This document shows positions 26,001-35,198 of a DNA stretch of 64,000 nt, one piece after another (positions within the stretch are counted from its first letter, which is position 1; each line of letters begins with the position of its first letter). Source of the DNA: JBNKHH01 sp050290245 (GTDB taxonomy: Bacteria; Pseudomonadota; Alphaproteobacteria; Rhodobacterales; Rhodobacteraceae); the NCBI GenBank assembly GCA_050290245.1, contig JBNKHH010000021.1, forward strand, positions 1-64,000, given 5' to 3'. The position numbers and the translations under genes were made by a program. Under the pieces are notes generated by a model that ran no database searches, was not told the origin of the DNA, and saw only the letters and a list, made by a program, of their open reading frames with translations.

Positions 26001-26015
26001 TTAGCCCGGCGTTAA
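26001..26015. promoter_or_regulatory. CtrA-like box upstream of flgE
   Basis: TTAG at 26001-26004 and TTAA at 26012-26015 are spaced by exactly seven bases. This differs by one base from the CtrA consensus TTAA-N7-TTAA. It lies about 53 bp before the flgE start, where a response-regulator site would be expected. CtrA control of flagellar genes is established in alphaproteobacteria; binding here is inferred. Confidence 0.45.
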
Positions 26016-26067
26016 GTCCGCAGCCTTAGTACTGAGCCCAAGGGCACAGCAGCAGAAAGGCTGAGAC

Positions 26068-27372
26068 ATGACGATTTCTTCATCGCTGAATGCAGGCGTG
26101 GCGGGGCTTGCGGCAAACGCGAGCCGCCTGGCGACCATCGCGGACAATATCGCGAATTCGGCGACCTACGGGTACAAACGGGCCGAGGCTGATTTCTCCT
26201 CGCTCGTGATCGAAAGCGGGAACGGCACCTATTCTGCGGGCGGTGTCCGCGTCACGACGCAGCGCCTGATTGACCAGCCGGGCCCCCTTGCATCGACCGA
26301 CAACCCCACCGACCTGGCCGTGCGGGGCCGCGGGTTTCTTCCGGTCACGACCGAAAGTTCGGTTCTGAACTCGATCGGGGATTACCCACTTTACCTCGCG
26401 ACGACCGGGTCGTTCCGAACCGATGAAGACGGCTATCTTCGCACGCCGGCCGGTGTGACCTTGATGGGGTGGCCTGCCGATCCGGATGGAACCATCCCCA
26501 CCTTTGCTCGCGACACCGGCGACGGCCTGGAACCCGTCCAGATCAACGTGAACCAGTTCACGTCTGAACCGACGACGCGTATCGCGCTGGGCGTCAACCT
26601 GCCTGCGACAGAGACAGAATTTGGCGCAACGGGGGATCCCCTGCCCTTGTCGGTGGAGTACTTTGACAACCTTGGTACGTCGCAGAGCATCGGGATCAAC
26701 TTCACACCGACCGTTCCCGCTGTGGCGGGATCTTCCAACACCTGGACGATGACACTGACGGATTCGGCTTCGGCGGGGGCCGTGGTCGGTGAGTATACGA
26801 TCGTTTTCGATGCTTCGCGCGGATCGGGCGGCACCATTCAATCGGTTACGCCTGTCACGGGCGGTGCCTATGACGGGGTGACGGGTGACTTTCAGATCGC
26901 CGTTGCCGGGGGTCCGATCGACATCAATATTGGCGCCATCGGCTCGGGCACGGGCCTTACCCAGCTGTCCGACAGTTTCGCGCCCACGTCGATTTCAAAG
27001 GATGGCTCTCCGGTAGGGAACCTGATCTCGGTCGAAATCGATGCCAATGGTTTCGTGCGGGCGAATTTCGATATCGGGATTACGCGAACGACCTATCAGA
27101 TCCCGTTGATCGACCTGCCCAATCCAAATGGCCTGATTTCGCTGGATAATCAGATCTACTCGACCTCGAACGAAAGCGGCACGCTGTTCCTGTGGGATGC
27201 GGCTGACGGTCCGACCGGTGACATCGTCAGCTATGCTCTTGAAGAAAGTGCGACTGACGTGGCCGGGGAACTGACGCAGTTGATCCAGACGCAGCGAGCT
27301 TATTCCTCGAATGCCAAGGTGATCCAGACGGTGGACGAAATGTTGCAGGAAACAACCAATATCAAACGGTGA
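26068..27372 (+). CDS. flgE: Flagellar hook protein FlgE
   Basis: The 434-residue protein has the rod/hook N-terminal heptad region (LATIADNIANSATYGYKRAE), the FlgE-type motif LAVRGRGFLPV, a central variable hook domain, and the C-terminal helix with ELTQLIQTQRAYSSNAKVIQTVDEMLQE typical of hook-family proteins. It polymerises into the hook outside the cell after export by the flagellar type III system. flgK follows after 7 bp. A CtrA-like box lies upstream. Confidence 0.93.
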   Translation: MTISSSLNAGVAGLAANASRLATIADNIANSATYGYKRAEADFSSLVIESGNGTYSAGGVRVTTQRLIDQPGPLASTDNPTDLAVRGRGFLPVTTESSVLNSIGDYPLYLATTGSFRTDEDGYLRTPAGVTLMGWPADPDGTIPTFARDTGDGLEPVQINVNQFTSEPTTRIALGVNLPATETEFGATGDPLPLSVEYFDNLGTSQSIGINFTPTVPAVAGSSNTWTMTLTDSASAGAVVGEYTIVFDASRGSGGTIQSVTPVTGGAYDGVTGDFQIAVAGGPIDINIGAIGSGTGLTQLSDSFAPTSISKDGSPVGNLISVEIDANGFVRANFDIGITRTTYQIPLIDLPNPNGLISLDNQIYSTSNESGTLFLWDAADGPTGDIVSYALEESATDVAGELTQLIQTQRAYSSNAKVIQTVDEMLQETTNIKR

Positions 27373-27379
27373 TTAGGAC

Positions 27380-28837
27380 ATGAGTGTATCGGCTGCCCTT
27401 GCAAACGCCTTGACCGGGTTGACCGCGGCTTCGCGGTCGGCCCAGGTCGTCAGTTCCAACGTCGCCAACGTCATGACGGATGGCTACGCCCGGCGCGAAA
27501 TCGACCTTTCTCCGCGCGGTGTTGGCGGTGCCGGGGCAGGAGTGCAGGTCGACGGCATTACCCGCATCGTCGATGAGACGCTGCTTCGCGAAATCCGACT
27601 GGCCTCTGCCGCCCTCGGGTCCGCCGATATTTCTTTGGAGTTCCACAAGGATGTGCTGGCGCTGGTCGGAACACCTAACGACCCGTCCAGCCTTTCCAAT
27701 CGGGTCACCGAGTTTGAGACCGCCTTGTTGGAGGCCGAGTCACGGCCAGAATCCGAAGCACGACTCTCCGGCGTGCTGAGGGCAGCGCAGTCCCTCGCAG
27801 GCAAGCTGAACACCGTGTCGGATTCGGTCCAGCAACTTCGTCAGGATGCCGACGCCGGAATCAACGCCGAGATTGGCCGGCTGAACCGTTCTCTGGTCAG
27901 GATCGCCGAACTGAACGAGCAGATTCTCAGGGCAAAAGCCGCGGACCAGGACTACCCGTCGCTGAAGGACCAGCAACAGAAACTGATCGACGATATTAGC
28001 GAGCTGGTGCCCATCCGCAGGATTCCCCGCGACAATGACACCGTCGCGCTCTACACTCTGGGCGGAACCCTGTTGTTGGACATCGAGCCGGCCGAGTTCA
28101 GCTTTCAGGAAACGAACCCTATCACGGCCGATATGACCCTGACATCCGGCGCCTTGTCTGGGCTGAGCGTTGACGGACAATCCATTCCGACCTCTGGCAC
28201 GAATTCCCCCATTGCGGGTGGCGTGCTGGCCGGTTTGTTCCGGGTGCGGGACGAATTGGCCATCACTGTTCAGGACAACCTGGACGAAATGGCGCGTGAT
28301 TTGGTTGCGCGCTTCGAAGACCCGGCTCTCGACCCGACGCTATTGGTCGGCGATCCGGGTCTCTTTACCGACGGAGGCGGTGCGCTGAACACCCTTGACG
28401 TCGTTGGCCTTGCCGCCCGGATCGACGTGAACGGTCTGGTGGACCCTGCACAGGGCGGCATGCTCTGGCGGTTGCGGGACGGTTTGGGAGCGGCTGCTCC
28501 CGGACCCGTCGGAAATGCCTTTCTTCTCACATCCATGCGAATGGTAATCGAGGAAACGCGCGCGCCGCTGGGCGGATCCTTTTCACCGGCGGCGAAGAGC
28601 TTCGCCAGTTTCGCTGCGGCGATGACGTCGATGGTTGGGCAATCGGTCAATGACCAAGCAAATCATGTTTCATACGAGACAGCCAGGTTCCAGGGCATGG
28701 AGGAGGCCTTTCTTGCCCAAGGCGTGGATACCGATCAGGAAATGCAAAAGCTCTTGCTGATCGAGCAGGCCTACGCGGCGAATGCGCGCGTGATCCAGAC
28801 CGCAGATGAGCTCATCCAACTGTTGATTGGACTTTGA
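27380..28837 (+). CDS. flgK: Flagellar hook-associated protein FlgK (HAP1)
   Basis: The 485-residue protein starts with the hook-family N-terminus (AQVVSSNVANVMTDGYARRE) and ends with LLIEQAYAANARVIQTADEL, the mark of FlgK. A long coiled-coil segment (about 95-215) lies between. FlgK is the first junction protein between hook and filament. It lies between flgE and flgL, with the flgL start two bases after its stop. Confidence 0.92.
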   Translation: MSVSAALANALTGLTAASRSAQVVSSNVANVMTDGYARREIDLSPRGVGGAGAGVQVDGITRIVDETLLREIRLASAALGSADISLEFHKDVLALVGTPNDPSSLSNRVTEFETALLEAESRPESEARLSGVLRAAQSLAGKLNTVSDSVQQLRQDADAGINAEIGRLNRSLVRIAELNEQILRAKAADQDYPSLKDQQQKLIDDISELVPIRRIPRDNDTVALYTLGGTLLLDIEPAEFSFQETNPITADMTLTSGALSGLSVDGQSIPTSGTNSPIAGGVLAGLFRVRDELAITVQDNLDEMARDLVARFEDPALDPTLLVGDPGLFTDGGGALNTLDVVGLAARIDVNGLVDPAQGGMLWRLRDGLGAAAPGPVGNAFLLTSMRMVIEETRAPLGGSFSPAAKSFASFAAAMTSMVGQSVNDQANHVSYETARFQGMEEAFLAQGVDTDQEMQKLLLIEQAYAANARVIQTADELIQLLIGL

Positions 28838-28839
28838 AC

Positions 28840-29847
28840 ATGACGATAACTTCCATCGGTGATCTTTCGAGCAGCCTGCAGCTTCGGCGGGACACGACTC
28901 GAATCAAACTGGACCTGACCCGGTATACGCAAGAATTATCCAGCGGCGTGGTGTCGGATCTGACCGATCGTTTCAAGGGTGATTTCGGACCTTTGTCTGG
29001 CATAGAGCGGGGGCTGTCGCGCACCAGCAGCTTTCTTGCCGTGATCGCGGAACATGACCTGATCGTCTCCGGACAACAGACGGCGCTGGCCAATATCCGG
29101 GAGTTGGGCGATGTCTCGGCGGCCTTGATGACCGTACGAAACGTGGCAAATCCTGTGTTGATCCGGAATGCGGGCTCCGACACGCTGAGCAGATTCTCAT
29201 CGGCGCTAAGCAACCTCAATATCCAGCTCGGGGGCCGCTCGATCTTTGCTGGCGTCGCAACTGATGGCCCGTCGATATCTGACATGGAATCCATCATGTC
29301 CGCGTTGGAAACGGAGATCGCCACCGCGGCTGCAGCGACCGCAGATGACGTTGCAACAATCGTGCGTGATTGGTTCGACGTCGGTGGGGGATTCGATACG
29401 TTTGCGTATCTCGGTGGTGCTGAAATGCCCAGTGGTCCGCAATTGTCCGACGGCGAAACTGCGCCGCCGCCTGCTACCGCAGCCCATGAAGCACTGCGGG
29501 AGTTTCTTGGTGGCCTTGCCCTTGGCGGTTTGCTTGGACGTGGTGTCCTGGGAGGCGATACCGATGAACAGGCACGACTCGCGGGCTTGGCAGGCGAACG
29601 CATCCATGCCGCCGACAGCAGCATTGTCGAACTTCAAGCAGCCATCGGCTCGATCGAATCCCAGGTCGATCGGGCCAAGAGCGAGGTCATGGCGGAAGCC
29701 GAGGCGTTGGAAATCATGCGGAGCGAGCTGATCGGTGCCGACCCCTACGAAACTGCCATCAACCTTGAAACTGCAGAGTCTCAGCTACAAACGCTATACA
29801 TGATCACCGCGCGACTGCAGAATTTGTCGCTCGCGGAGTATCTGTAA
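28840..29847 (+). CDS. flgL: Flagellar hook-associated protein FlgL (HAP3)
   Basis: The 335-residue protein has a flagellin-like N-terminal helix (DTTRIKLDLTRYTQELSSG) and C-terminal helix (YETAINLETAESQLQTLYMITARLQNLSLAEYL, quoted only in part by its key residues), with a variable middle. FlgL is the second junction protein and supports the filament. ATG 28840 is the start; the frame extends to a TTG at 28834 overlapping the flgK stop. Its TAA overlaps the flgI ATG by one base. Confidence 0.88.
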   Translation: MTITSIGDLSSSLQLRRDTTRIKLDLTRYTQELSSGVVSDLTDRFKGDFGPLSGIERGLSRTSSFLAVIAEHDLIVSGQQTALANIRELGDVSAALMTVRNVANPVLIRNAGSDTLSRFSSALSNLNIQLGGRSIFAGVATDGPSISDMESIMSALETEIATAAAATADDVATIVRDWFDVGGGFDTFAYLGGAEMPSGPQLSDGETAPPPATAAHEALREFLGGLALGGLLGRGVLGGDTDEQARLAGLAGERIHAADSSIVELQAAIGSIESQVDRAKSEVMAEAEALEIMRSELIGADPYETAINLETAESQLQTLYMITARLQNLSLAEYL

Positions 29848-30947
29848 TGCGTACGATCATCCTGTTCGTCTCCGTGTTTCTTTCATTGAGTGCGGCCCAG
29901 GCGGCAGAGGTGCGGATCAAGGATCTTGTCGAGTTCGACGGGGTCCGCGGCAATGATCTTGTCGGGTATGGTCTCGTCGTTGGCTTGAATGGCACCGGCG
30001 ATGGTATCCGGAATGCACCCTTCACCGAAGAGATCATGTCCAACATACTCGAGAGGTTGGGTGTAAACGTAACGGGCGAACAATTCAGGCCCCGCAATGT
30101 CGCGGCGGTTCTTGTCACGGCCGAACTGCCGCCCTTCGCACGAGCGGGCGGACGCATCGACTTGACGGTTTCGGCGATCGGAGATGCCAAAAGCCTGCTT
30201 GGCGGAACGCTTGTCATGACTCCGCTGAACGCGGCCGACGGGCTGATCTATGCCGTTGGCCAGGGAACGGTCATTGCTGGTGGCGTCTCTGCCGAGGGCG
30301 ACGGTGCCAGCGTCGTTCAGGGTGTGCCGACTTCCGGAACGATTCCCAGCGGTGCGCGGATTGAGCGGGAAGTGCCATTCGACTTTTCGTCGCTGAGGGA
30401 AGTTCGGATGGCGCTTCGATCGCCCGATTTCACGACGGCAGGACGTATCGAGGCGACCGTGAACAACGCTTTTGGCAGGCAAGTCGCTTTCATGATGGAT
30501 GCCGGTACGGTCGCGGTCGCAATTGACGCCACTGGCTTACCGTCTCCTGCGCATGCTTTGGGTTTCATCGAAACGTTGATGGTCCGGCCGGAGCAACGGG
30601 CAAAGGTGGTCGTCGATCAGAGGTCCGGCACAATCGTCATGGGGCAGGATGTTCGGATTTCGCGCGTCGCGGTCAGCCAGGGGAACCTGACCCTACGGAT
30701 CGAGGAGCAGCCCATTGTCGTGCAGCCAAACCCATTCGCGGAAGGTGAAACGATCATCGTGCCGCGGACCAGGGCCTCGATAGACGAGGAACCCGGAATT
30801 GGTATGGCGGAGGTCCCCGGCGGGGCCGACCTTTCTGAAGTGGTGGCTGGTCTGAATGCACTTGGCGTATCTCCCCGGGATATGATTGACATACTCAAAA
30901 CCATCAAGGCAGCCGGGGCCCTGCATGCCGAGTTCGTCGTGCGGTAG
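29847..30947 (+). CDS. flgI: Flagellar P-ring protein FlgI
   Basis: The 366-residue protein has a cleavable signal peptide (about 1-20, ending SAAQA), then RIKDLVEFDGVRGNDLVGYG, VVGLNGTGDG and a C-terminal LGVSPRDMIDILKTIKAAGALHAE, all characteristic of FlgI. It forms the periplasmic P ring around the rod, assembled with help from FlgA. It ends the rightward block and converges on fliP with a 21-bp gap. Confidence 0.94.
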   Translation: MRTIILFVSVFLSLSAAQAAEVRIKDLVEFDGVRGNDLVGYGLVVGLNGTGDGIRNAPFTEEIMSNILERLGVNVTGEQFRPRNVAAVLVTAELPPFARAGGRIDLTVSAIGDAKSLLGGTLVMTPLNAADGLIYAVGQGTVIAGGVSAEGDGASVVQGVPTSGTIPSGARIEREVPFDFSSLREVRMALRSPDFTTAGRIEATVNNAFGRQVAFMMDAGTVAVAIDATGLPSPAHALGFIETLMVRPEQRAKVVVDQRSGTIVMGQDVRISRVAVSQGNLTLRIEEQPIVVQPNPFAEGETIIVPRTRASIDEEPGIGMAEVPGGADLSEVVAGLNALGVSPRDMIDILKTIKAAGALHAEFVVR

Positions 30948-30968
30948 CTTCGGGCTCTGCCGGTCCGG

Positions 30969-31724
30969 TCAAAAATAGCTTCTGACCAAGGCGCCGCTTA
31001 TCAGGCTCCAACCATCCGCAACGACAAAAAAGGCCAGTTTGAACGGTAGGGAAACAACGACTGGCGGGACCATCATCATGCCCATCGACATCAGGATGGC
31101 GGCGACGACCAGATCGATTATGAGGAAGGGCAAGAAAATGAGAAACCCGACCTGAAACGCGCGTTCAATCTCACTGAGAAGGAAGGAAGGAACGAGAAGG
31201 GAAAGCGGCGCGTCGGTAGCGGATGTGCCGATCGTTTCAGGCCGCAGGGCTGCCAGAGTCGCCAGCGTGTCCGGCTGAACACGCTGTGACATGAAGACCC
31301 GAAAAGGATCGAGGCCTGCAACGGTGGCCTCTTCGATGGTGATCTTGCCTTGGCTGAGAGGAGAAATCCCCTGCTCCCAGGCTTGGACAAAGACCGGCTC
31401 CATGACGAAATAGGTCAGGAACAGCGCCAGGCTGATGATCAGCATGTTCGGCGGTGATTGTTGCAGTCCAATTCCCTGTCTCAGGATCGCAAGCACGGTC
31501 ACCATAAACGGGAAACAGGTGAACATGATGGCCAGCGCTGGCACCAGGCTGAGTAGTGTCAGGACGACAAGCAGTTGGATCGACCGGGATGTCAGGGACG
31601 AGAAGTCGGCGTCCAGGGGGAGCGCAAGGTCCTGAGCGCCGGCGGCCGTCCCGCAGGCCAACGTCAGACAGATGAAACAGAGCGCAGCGCGCAGAATGGA
31701 TCGCTGTGACAGCCGATTGAGCAC
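30969..31724 (-). CDS. fliP: Flagellar type III export gate protein FliP
   Basis: The 251-residue membrane protein has a cleavable-type N-terminal hydrophobic segment followed by ALPLDADFSS, then LLSLVPALAIMFTCFPF, QSPPNMLIISLALFLTYFVM and FLPFLIIDLVVAAILMSMGMMM, the hallmark stretches of FliP. It forms the core of the export pore with FliQ and FliR. GTG 31724 is chosen because it lies one base after the fliN stop and gives the usual family length; the longer frame would run through fliN. Confidence 0.92.
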   Translation of the reverse strand: MLNRLSQRSILRAALCFICLTLACGTAAGAQDLALPLDADFSSLTSRSIQLLVVLTLLSLVPALAIMFTCFPFMVTVLAILRQGIGLQQSPPNMLIISLALFLTYFVMEPVFVQAWEQGISPLSQGKITIEEATVAGLDPFRVFMSQRVQPDTLATLAALRPETIGTSATDAPLSLLVPSFLLSEIERAFQVGFLIFLPFLIIDLVVAAILMSMGMMMVPPVVVSLPFKLAFFVVADGWSLISGALVRSYF

Positions 31725-31725
31725 G

Positions 31726-32019
31726 TCAGACCTCGGGCTGCGGCTCGGTGATCTCGGTGATCCGAACCCCCAGTCTGCCGGACCCCTCGCCATCGACTTC
31801 CTCGAGTTGTCCACGACCGATGAGTTTGTTCCCAACAAAGAGGTCGACGGGATCATCGAGGGACCGGTCGAGAGGCAAAACGGCCTCTTCCTCGAGCGAA
31901 AGGAGGTCCCGGATCAGCGGGCGGGCAATGCCGACCGAGATCGTGATCTCAATCGGCACATCGGCAAATCGGGTATCTGCCAAGCGTTTCAGGTCGGGAG
32001 AGTCTTCAGCGTCCATCAT
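31726..32019 (-). CDS. fliN: Flagellar switch protein FliN
   Basis: The 97-residue protein is a single SpoA domain (FADVPIEITISVGIARPLIRDLLSLEEEAVLPL, quoted for position only; then DPVDLFVGNKLIGRGQLEEVDGEGSGRLGVRIT by its key residues). FliN builds the lower C ring and docks FliH-FliI. ATG 32019, with AGGA six bases upstream, is preferred over in-frame ATGs at 32037 and 32055; it overlaps the end of fliH by 14 bases. It is the only switch-complex protein found in the window. Confidence 0.88.
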   Translation of the reverse strand: MMDAEDSPDLKRLADTRFADVPIEITISVGIARPLIRDLLSLEEEAVLPLDRSLDDPVDLFVGNKLIGRGQLEEVDGEGSGRLGVRITEITEPQPEV

Positions 32020-32617
32020 TCGCAATCCTGTCTGCATTGGGTTTCGAAACTGCATTGAACTGGGCTTTGAGTGCGGTGAGAAGCGGTGTGATATTCACTT
32101 CGATCTCGCGTTCTGCGATGCGGATGAAGACCTGCCGCGCGGCCAGACTTTCATCTTCGACCAACTCGATCTGCAGCGAAAAATCCGACTGCAGCATGTC
32201 GGTCAACAAGGGCGAGCAGTCAGGCGACGTCACGATTTCGATGGGCACCTCGACCATGTCATCGGCGACCTTGAGAAGCTCGGCCCGCACGTGTTCTCTC
32301 AGGAGATCGGGGACAATCTCTGGAAAAAACCCGTGTACCAGGGCTGCCACAAAAGTCTTGAGTTCACCGCGAACGCGGTCGACCGCCTCGTTGTAGGTGA
32401 AGGCGAGGTTTTGAATATTTCGCTCAAACTCGGCCTCGACACGAAACCTCGAGTCCGCCTCGGCCTTTTTTGCATCTTCCCACCCCGAGGTATAACCGGC
32501 TTCGAAGCCCTCGGAACGGGCCTGTTCAAAACGCTCCGCATCGCCAGGCTCTTCTTGCTGGCGTTTGCGCGCTGCGTTTGGGGTTTCGAAAGTTTCAAGA
32601 AAGCTGCCTAAAGTCAC
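32006..32617 (-). CDS. fliH: FliH-like regulator of the flagellar export ATPase
   Basis: The 203-residue, charged protein has an N-terminal helical stretch with a GxxxG-like pattern (EGFEAGYTSGWEDAKKAEA), a long helix, and a C-terminal domain of FliH/HrpE type (VRAELLKVADDMVEVPIEIVTSP by key residues). FliH dimers bind the FliI ATPase and anchor it to FliN. Its place between fliF and fliN, overlapping both, supports the call. Sequence conservation of FliH is low, so the name rests partly on context. Confidence 0.8.
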   Translation of the reverse strand: MTLGSFLETFETPNAARKRQQEEPGDAERFEQARSEGFEAGYTSGWEDAKKAEADSRFRVEAEFERNIQNLAFTYNEAVDRVRGELKTFVAALVHGFFPEIVPDLLREHVRAELLKVADDMVEVPIEIVTSPDCSPLLTDMLQSDFSLQIELVEDESLAARQVFIRIAEREIEVNITPLLTALKAQFNAVSKPNADRIANDGR

Positions 32618-34221
32618 TGGGGCGCCTCTTGGGGATCATTCATCCACTGGCTGAGAACCTCGATGGTTTCGTCCTGTTTTTCCTCGATCAACCGGCGCAA
32701 TCGTTCAGCGGGGTCGCCGGACGTGGATTGAATGCTTTCAAAGCTGGGCAGGTCGTCCAGCGGGGCAAAGTCGCCGATACCGCCAATTTCGCCGTCCAGA
32801 GCCGGAAGATCAGGCAAACCATCGGCGGCAGACGGCGTGGGGTCGGGCAGTGCCAACTGCGCGGGTTGCCGAGTCGGCGGTCGCGTCAGGATTGGACGGA
32901 TGACAAACAGCCCCAGTATCAGGCTGACTATGGCGAGAACCGCAAGTTGAACCAGGCCCATCACGTCAATCGCCAGATTGTCGAGAAGACCCGGAGGTTC
33001 AGGCGCTTCTGCCTGAGGCAACGCCTGGAACTCCATTGAGCGAATCGTAATCTGATCACCCCTCGCTTGGTCGAATCCGACGGCCGACGTGACCAGTTCG
33101 CGCAGATCGGCAAGTTCTTCCTCGGTACGTGGCGACCAGGATGACGTCCCATCCTCGCCCAGCGTTCGGACGCCATCGACAAGAACCGCAACGCTGATCC
33201 GCCGCACCGACCCCGGCACGCGCAGAACTGCACGCTGGGTTTCGGACACCTCAAAGTTTACGACCTCGCGCGAACGGGACTCGCTGCTTTCCGAGGAGCT
33301 GCCGCCACCGCCGTCCCCCTCGGGAAGGTTCGAGGCGACGGTCACGGCGCTGCCACCGGCATTGGTAGACCGCGTCGTCGTTTCCTCGGAATCGGAGCTG
33401 ATCGGTACGCGGCTGTCCGGGTCAAAACGACGCTCGGTGATTTCCTCACGTTCGGTGACGGGATCGACTGTCACCTCGACAATCGCGCGCCCGAGACCAA
33501 CCCGCGCTTCGAGCAGGCGCGTGACGCTGTTGCGCAAGGCCTCGGCCCGCGCATCGCTGGCCCCGGCCGCCTGCACGCCTGGGTCGTCGGAGTTGGGAAT
33601 GAGCCCGGTGGCGGCGTCAATGACCGAGACGTTCTCCGGTTCCAGACCGGCAACGGCAGAGGCGACGAGATAACGAAGGGCCGTTGCCTGGCCGGGGGTC
33701 ATCGTCCCCGACGCCATGGAAACCGAGACCGACGCCGATCCGACCTGGCCCTGACGGAACGGATCGCTGGCCGGGTTCGAGATATGGACACGCGCCGCGG
33801 CGAACTGGCGGTTGGAGGTGATCGTGCGTGCCAGTTCACCTTCCTTGGCACGCCAGTATGCGGCGTCGAACATCTGGGAGGTTGTGCCGAACCCGGTCAG
33901 GGCGTCGAGGAGTTCATAGCCCTGAGCACCGTTTTGCGGCAGCCCTTCTCCGGCGAGCGACAGACGCAGGGCATCACGCTGCGCCGCGTCGACATAGATA
34001 GCGTTTCCGCGTATATCGACGGTGGCCCCTCGTGCCTCCAACGCCGTAACGATTTCGCCGGCGGCCAGCGGATCAAGCCCGGCGTAAAGCAGCGCCATGC
34101 GTGGTTGCGATGCGATTTGGGCCAGCACGTAGACAGCGACGAACATGCCGATCGTCGCCGCCGCAACGGTGACACGCCGGCGCGTATCAAGGCCTGCCCA
34201 GACCGAAAACAATTGATCCAC
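32614..34221 (-). CDS. fliF: Flagellar MS-ring protein FliF
   Basis: The 535-residue protein has two transmembrane helices (about 16-37 and 430-455) flanking periplasmic ring-building domains with LYAGLDPLAAGEIVTALEARG, VHISNPASDPFRQGQVGSASV by its key residues, and a low-complexity Ser/Glu linker. A cytoplasmic tail of about 80 residues includes LRRLIEEKQDETIEVLSQWM, the FliG-binding end. FliF forms the MS ring that nucleates the basal body. It starts the fliF-fliH-fliN-fliP leftward operon and shares its promoter region with fliL. Confidence 0.93.
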   Translation of the reverse strand: MDQLFSVWAGLDTRRRVTVAAATIGMFVAVYVLAQIASQPRMALLYAGLDPLAAGEIVTALEARGATVDIRGNAIYVDAAQRDALRLSLAGEGLPQNGAQGYELLDALTGFGTTSQMFDAAYWRAKEGELARTITSNRQFAAARVHISNPASDPFRQGQVGSASVSVSMASGTMTPGQATALRYLVASAVAGLEPENVSVIDAATGLIPNSDDPGVQAAGASDARAEALRNSVTRLLEARVGLGRAIVEVTVDPVTEREEITERRFDPDSRVPISSDSEETTTRSTNAGGSAVTVASNLPEGDGGGGSSSESSESRSREVVNFEVSETQRAVLRVPGSVRRISVAVLVDGVRTLGEDGTSSWSPRTEEELADLRELVTSAVGFDQARGDQITIRSMEFQALPQAEAPEPPGLLDNLAIDVMGLVQLAVLAIVSLILGLFVIRPILTRPPTRQPAQLALPDPTPSAADGLPDLPALDGEIGGIGDFAPLDDLPSFESIQSTSGDPAERLRRLIEEKQDETIEVLSQWMNDPQEAPQ

Positions 34222-34270
34222 GGGATTCTCCGCGTTTCCAAGGGGTTTCCCCGTTTCTCGCAGCCGCGCC

Positions 34271-34285
34271 TTAACATTCGGTTAG
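34271..34285. promoter_or_regulatory. CtrA-like box between fliF and fliL
   Basis: TTAA at 34271-34274 and TTAG at 34282-34285 are spaced by exactly seven bases, one mismatch from the CtrA consensus TTAA-N7-TTAA. The site lies near the middle of the 103-bp divergent region, about 50 bp from each start codon, so one site could serve both operons. Binding by CtrA is inferred. Confidence 0.5.
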
Positions 34286-34324
34286 TTAGAACTGTCTAGA
34301 ACGACTCCTGTAGAAGGAGCGAAC

Positions 34325-34798
34325 ATGGCCGAAGAAGAAGCGGTTGAAGGCGAAGAAACAGCGCCTAAGAAAAAGAGGGGTGGACTGGTCGTGGGATTGG
34401 TCCTGGCCCTGGTTGGCGGCGCGGGTGCCTTTGCCTTTACCTCCGGCATGATTGGCGGCGGTGCTGACGGCGGCGGCAGCGCACATGAGCTGATCGGTGA
34501 CGAAATGGCCTTTGTTCCGGTTGAGCCGATGACGGTATCGCTGGGTGACCTGGCCGACCGGCGATTTCTGCGGTTTCGTGCCGAGCTTGAGGTCGACCCT
34601 GCCAAGCAGGCCGACGTTGAAAAGGTCATGCCGCGGGTCGTGGACGTGCTGAACACGTACCTCCAGTCGCTCAGTCTTGCGGACGTCGAGGATCCGTCGT
34701 CGCTGTTAACGCTTCGGGCGCAGATGAGGCGAAGGGTCGAGCTGGTTGTCGGCGGCGGCGTGAATGACCTTTTGGTTATGGAATTTGTGGTGAATTGA
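34325..34798 (+). CDS. fliL: Flagellar basal body-associated protein FliL
   Basis: The 157-residue protein has a charged cytoplasmic N-terminus, one transmembrane helix (about 20-42, GLVVGLVLALVGGAGAFAFT) and a periplasmic FliL domain with FVPVEPMTVSLGD, FLRFRAELEVDP and a C-terminal LRAQMRRRVELVV. FliL associates with the stators and supports torque under load. It opens a rightward block with DUF6468, a MotE-like gene and motA. A second FliL-like gene lies at 44152-44622. Confidence 0.9.
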   Translation: MAEEEAVEGEETAPKKKRGGLVVGLVLALVGGAGAFAFTSGMIGGGADGGGSAHELIGDEMAFVPVEPMTVSLGDLADRRFLRFRAELEVDPAKQADVEKVMPRVVDVLNTYLQSLSLADVEDPSSLLTLRAQMRRRVELVVGGGVNDLLVMEFVVN

Positions 34799-34805
34799 GG
34801 TAGCG

Positions 34806-35198
34806 ATGGAGTTGATTGCTGACATTCTGCTGATCGCCGGGGCTCTGGGCGCCGGACTGTACTGTGTGATCCTGTCCCGACGATTGAACCGGTTCACCGA
34901 CCTTGAGCGAGGTGTCGGCGGGGCGATTGCGGTCTTGTCGTCGCAGGTCGACGACATGACGAAGGCACTGGAAGAGGCGCGCAGTGCGACGGCTTCTTCT
35001 GCGCTTTCGCTCAACGCCCTGACCGGACGGGCCGAAGGGGTTGCTCAGCGGCTTGAGCTGCTTGTGGCCTCGATGCACGACCTTCCGGTTGACAACCGGA
35101 AACCGTCGATGTCCCCCACGCAACAGGGTGAGGTTATCGCGCTGGACAAGACCGTTTTTCAATCGCGCCGTTCGACACCAAGGGAAGCTGCGGAATGA
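34806..35198 (+). CDS. DUF6468-type flagellar-cluster protein of unknown function
   Basis: The 130-residue protein has one N-terminal transmembrane helix (about 5-22), then a coiled-coil segment with LERGVGGAIAVLSSQVDDM and EEARSATASSALSLNAL, and a low-complexity tail. I recall this type as a conserved member of Rhodobacteraceae flagellar clusters (DUF6468), without known function. It lies between fliL and the MotE-like gene, overlapping the latter by four bases, so it probably acts at the inner membrane near the stator or MS ring; this is inferred from context. Confidence 0.75.
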   Translation: MELIADILLIAGALGAGLYCVILSRRLNRFTDLERGVGGAIAVLSSQVDDMTKALEEARSATASSALSLNALTGRAEGVAQRLELLVASMHDLPVDNRKPSMSPTQQGEVIALDKTVFQSRRSTPREAAE

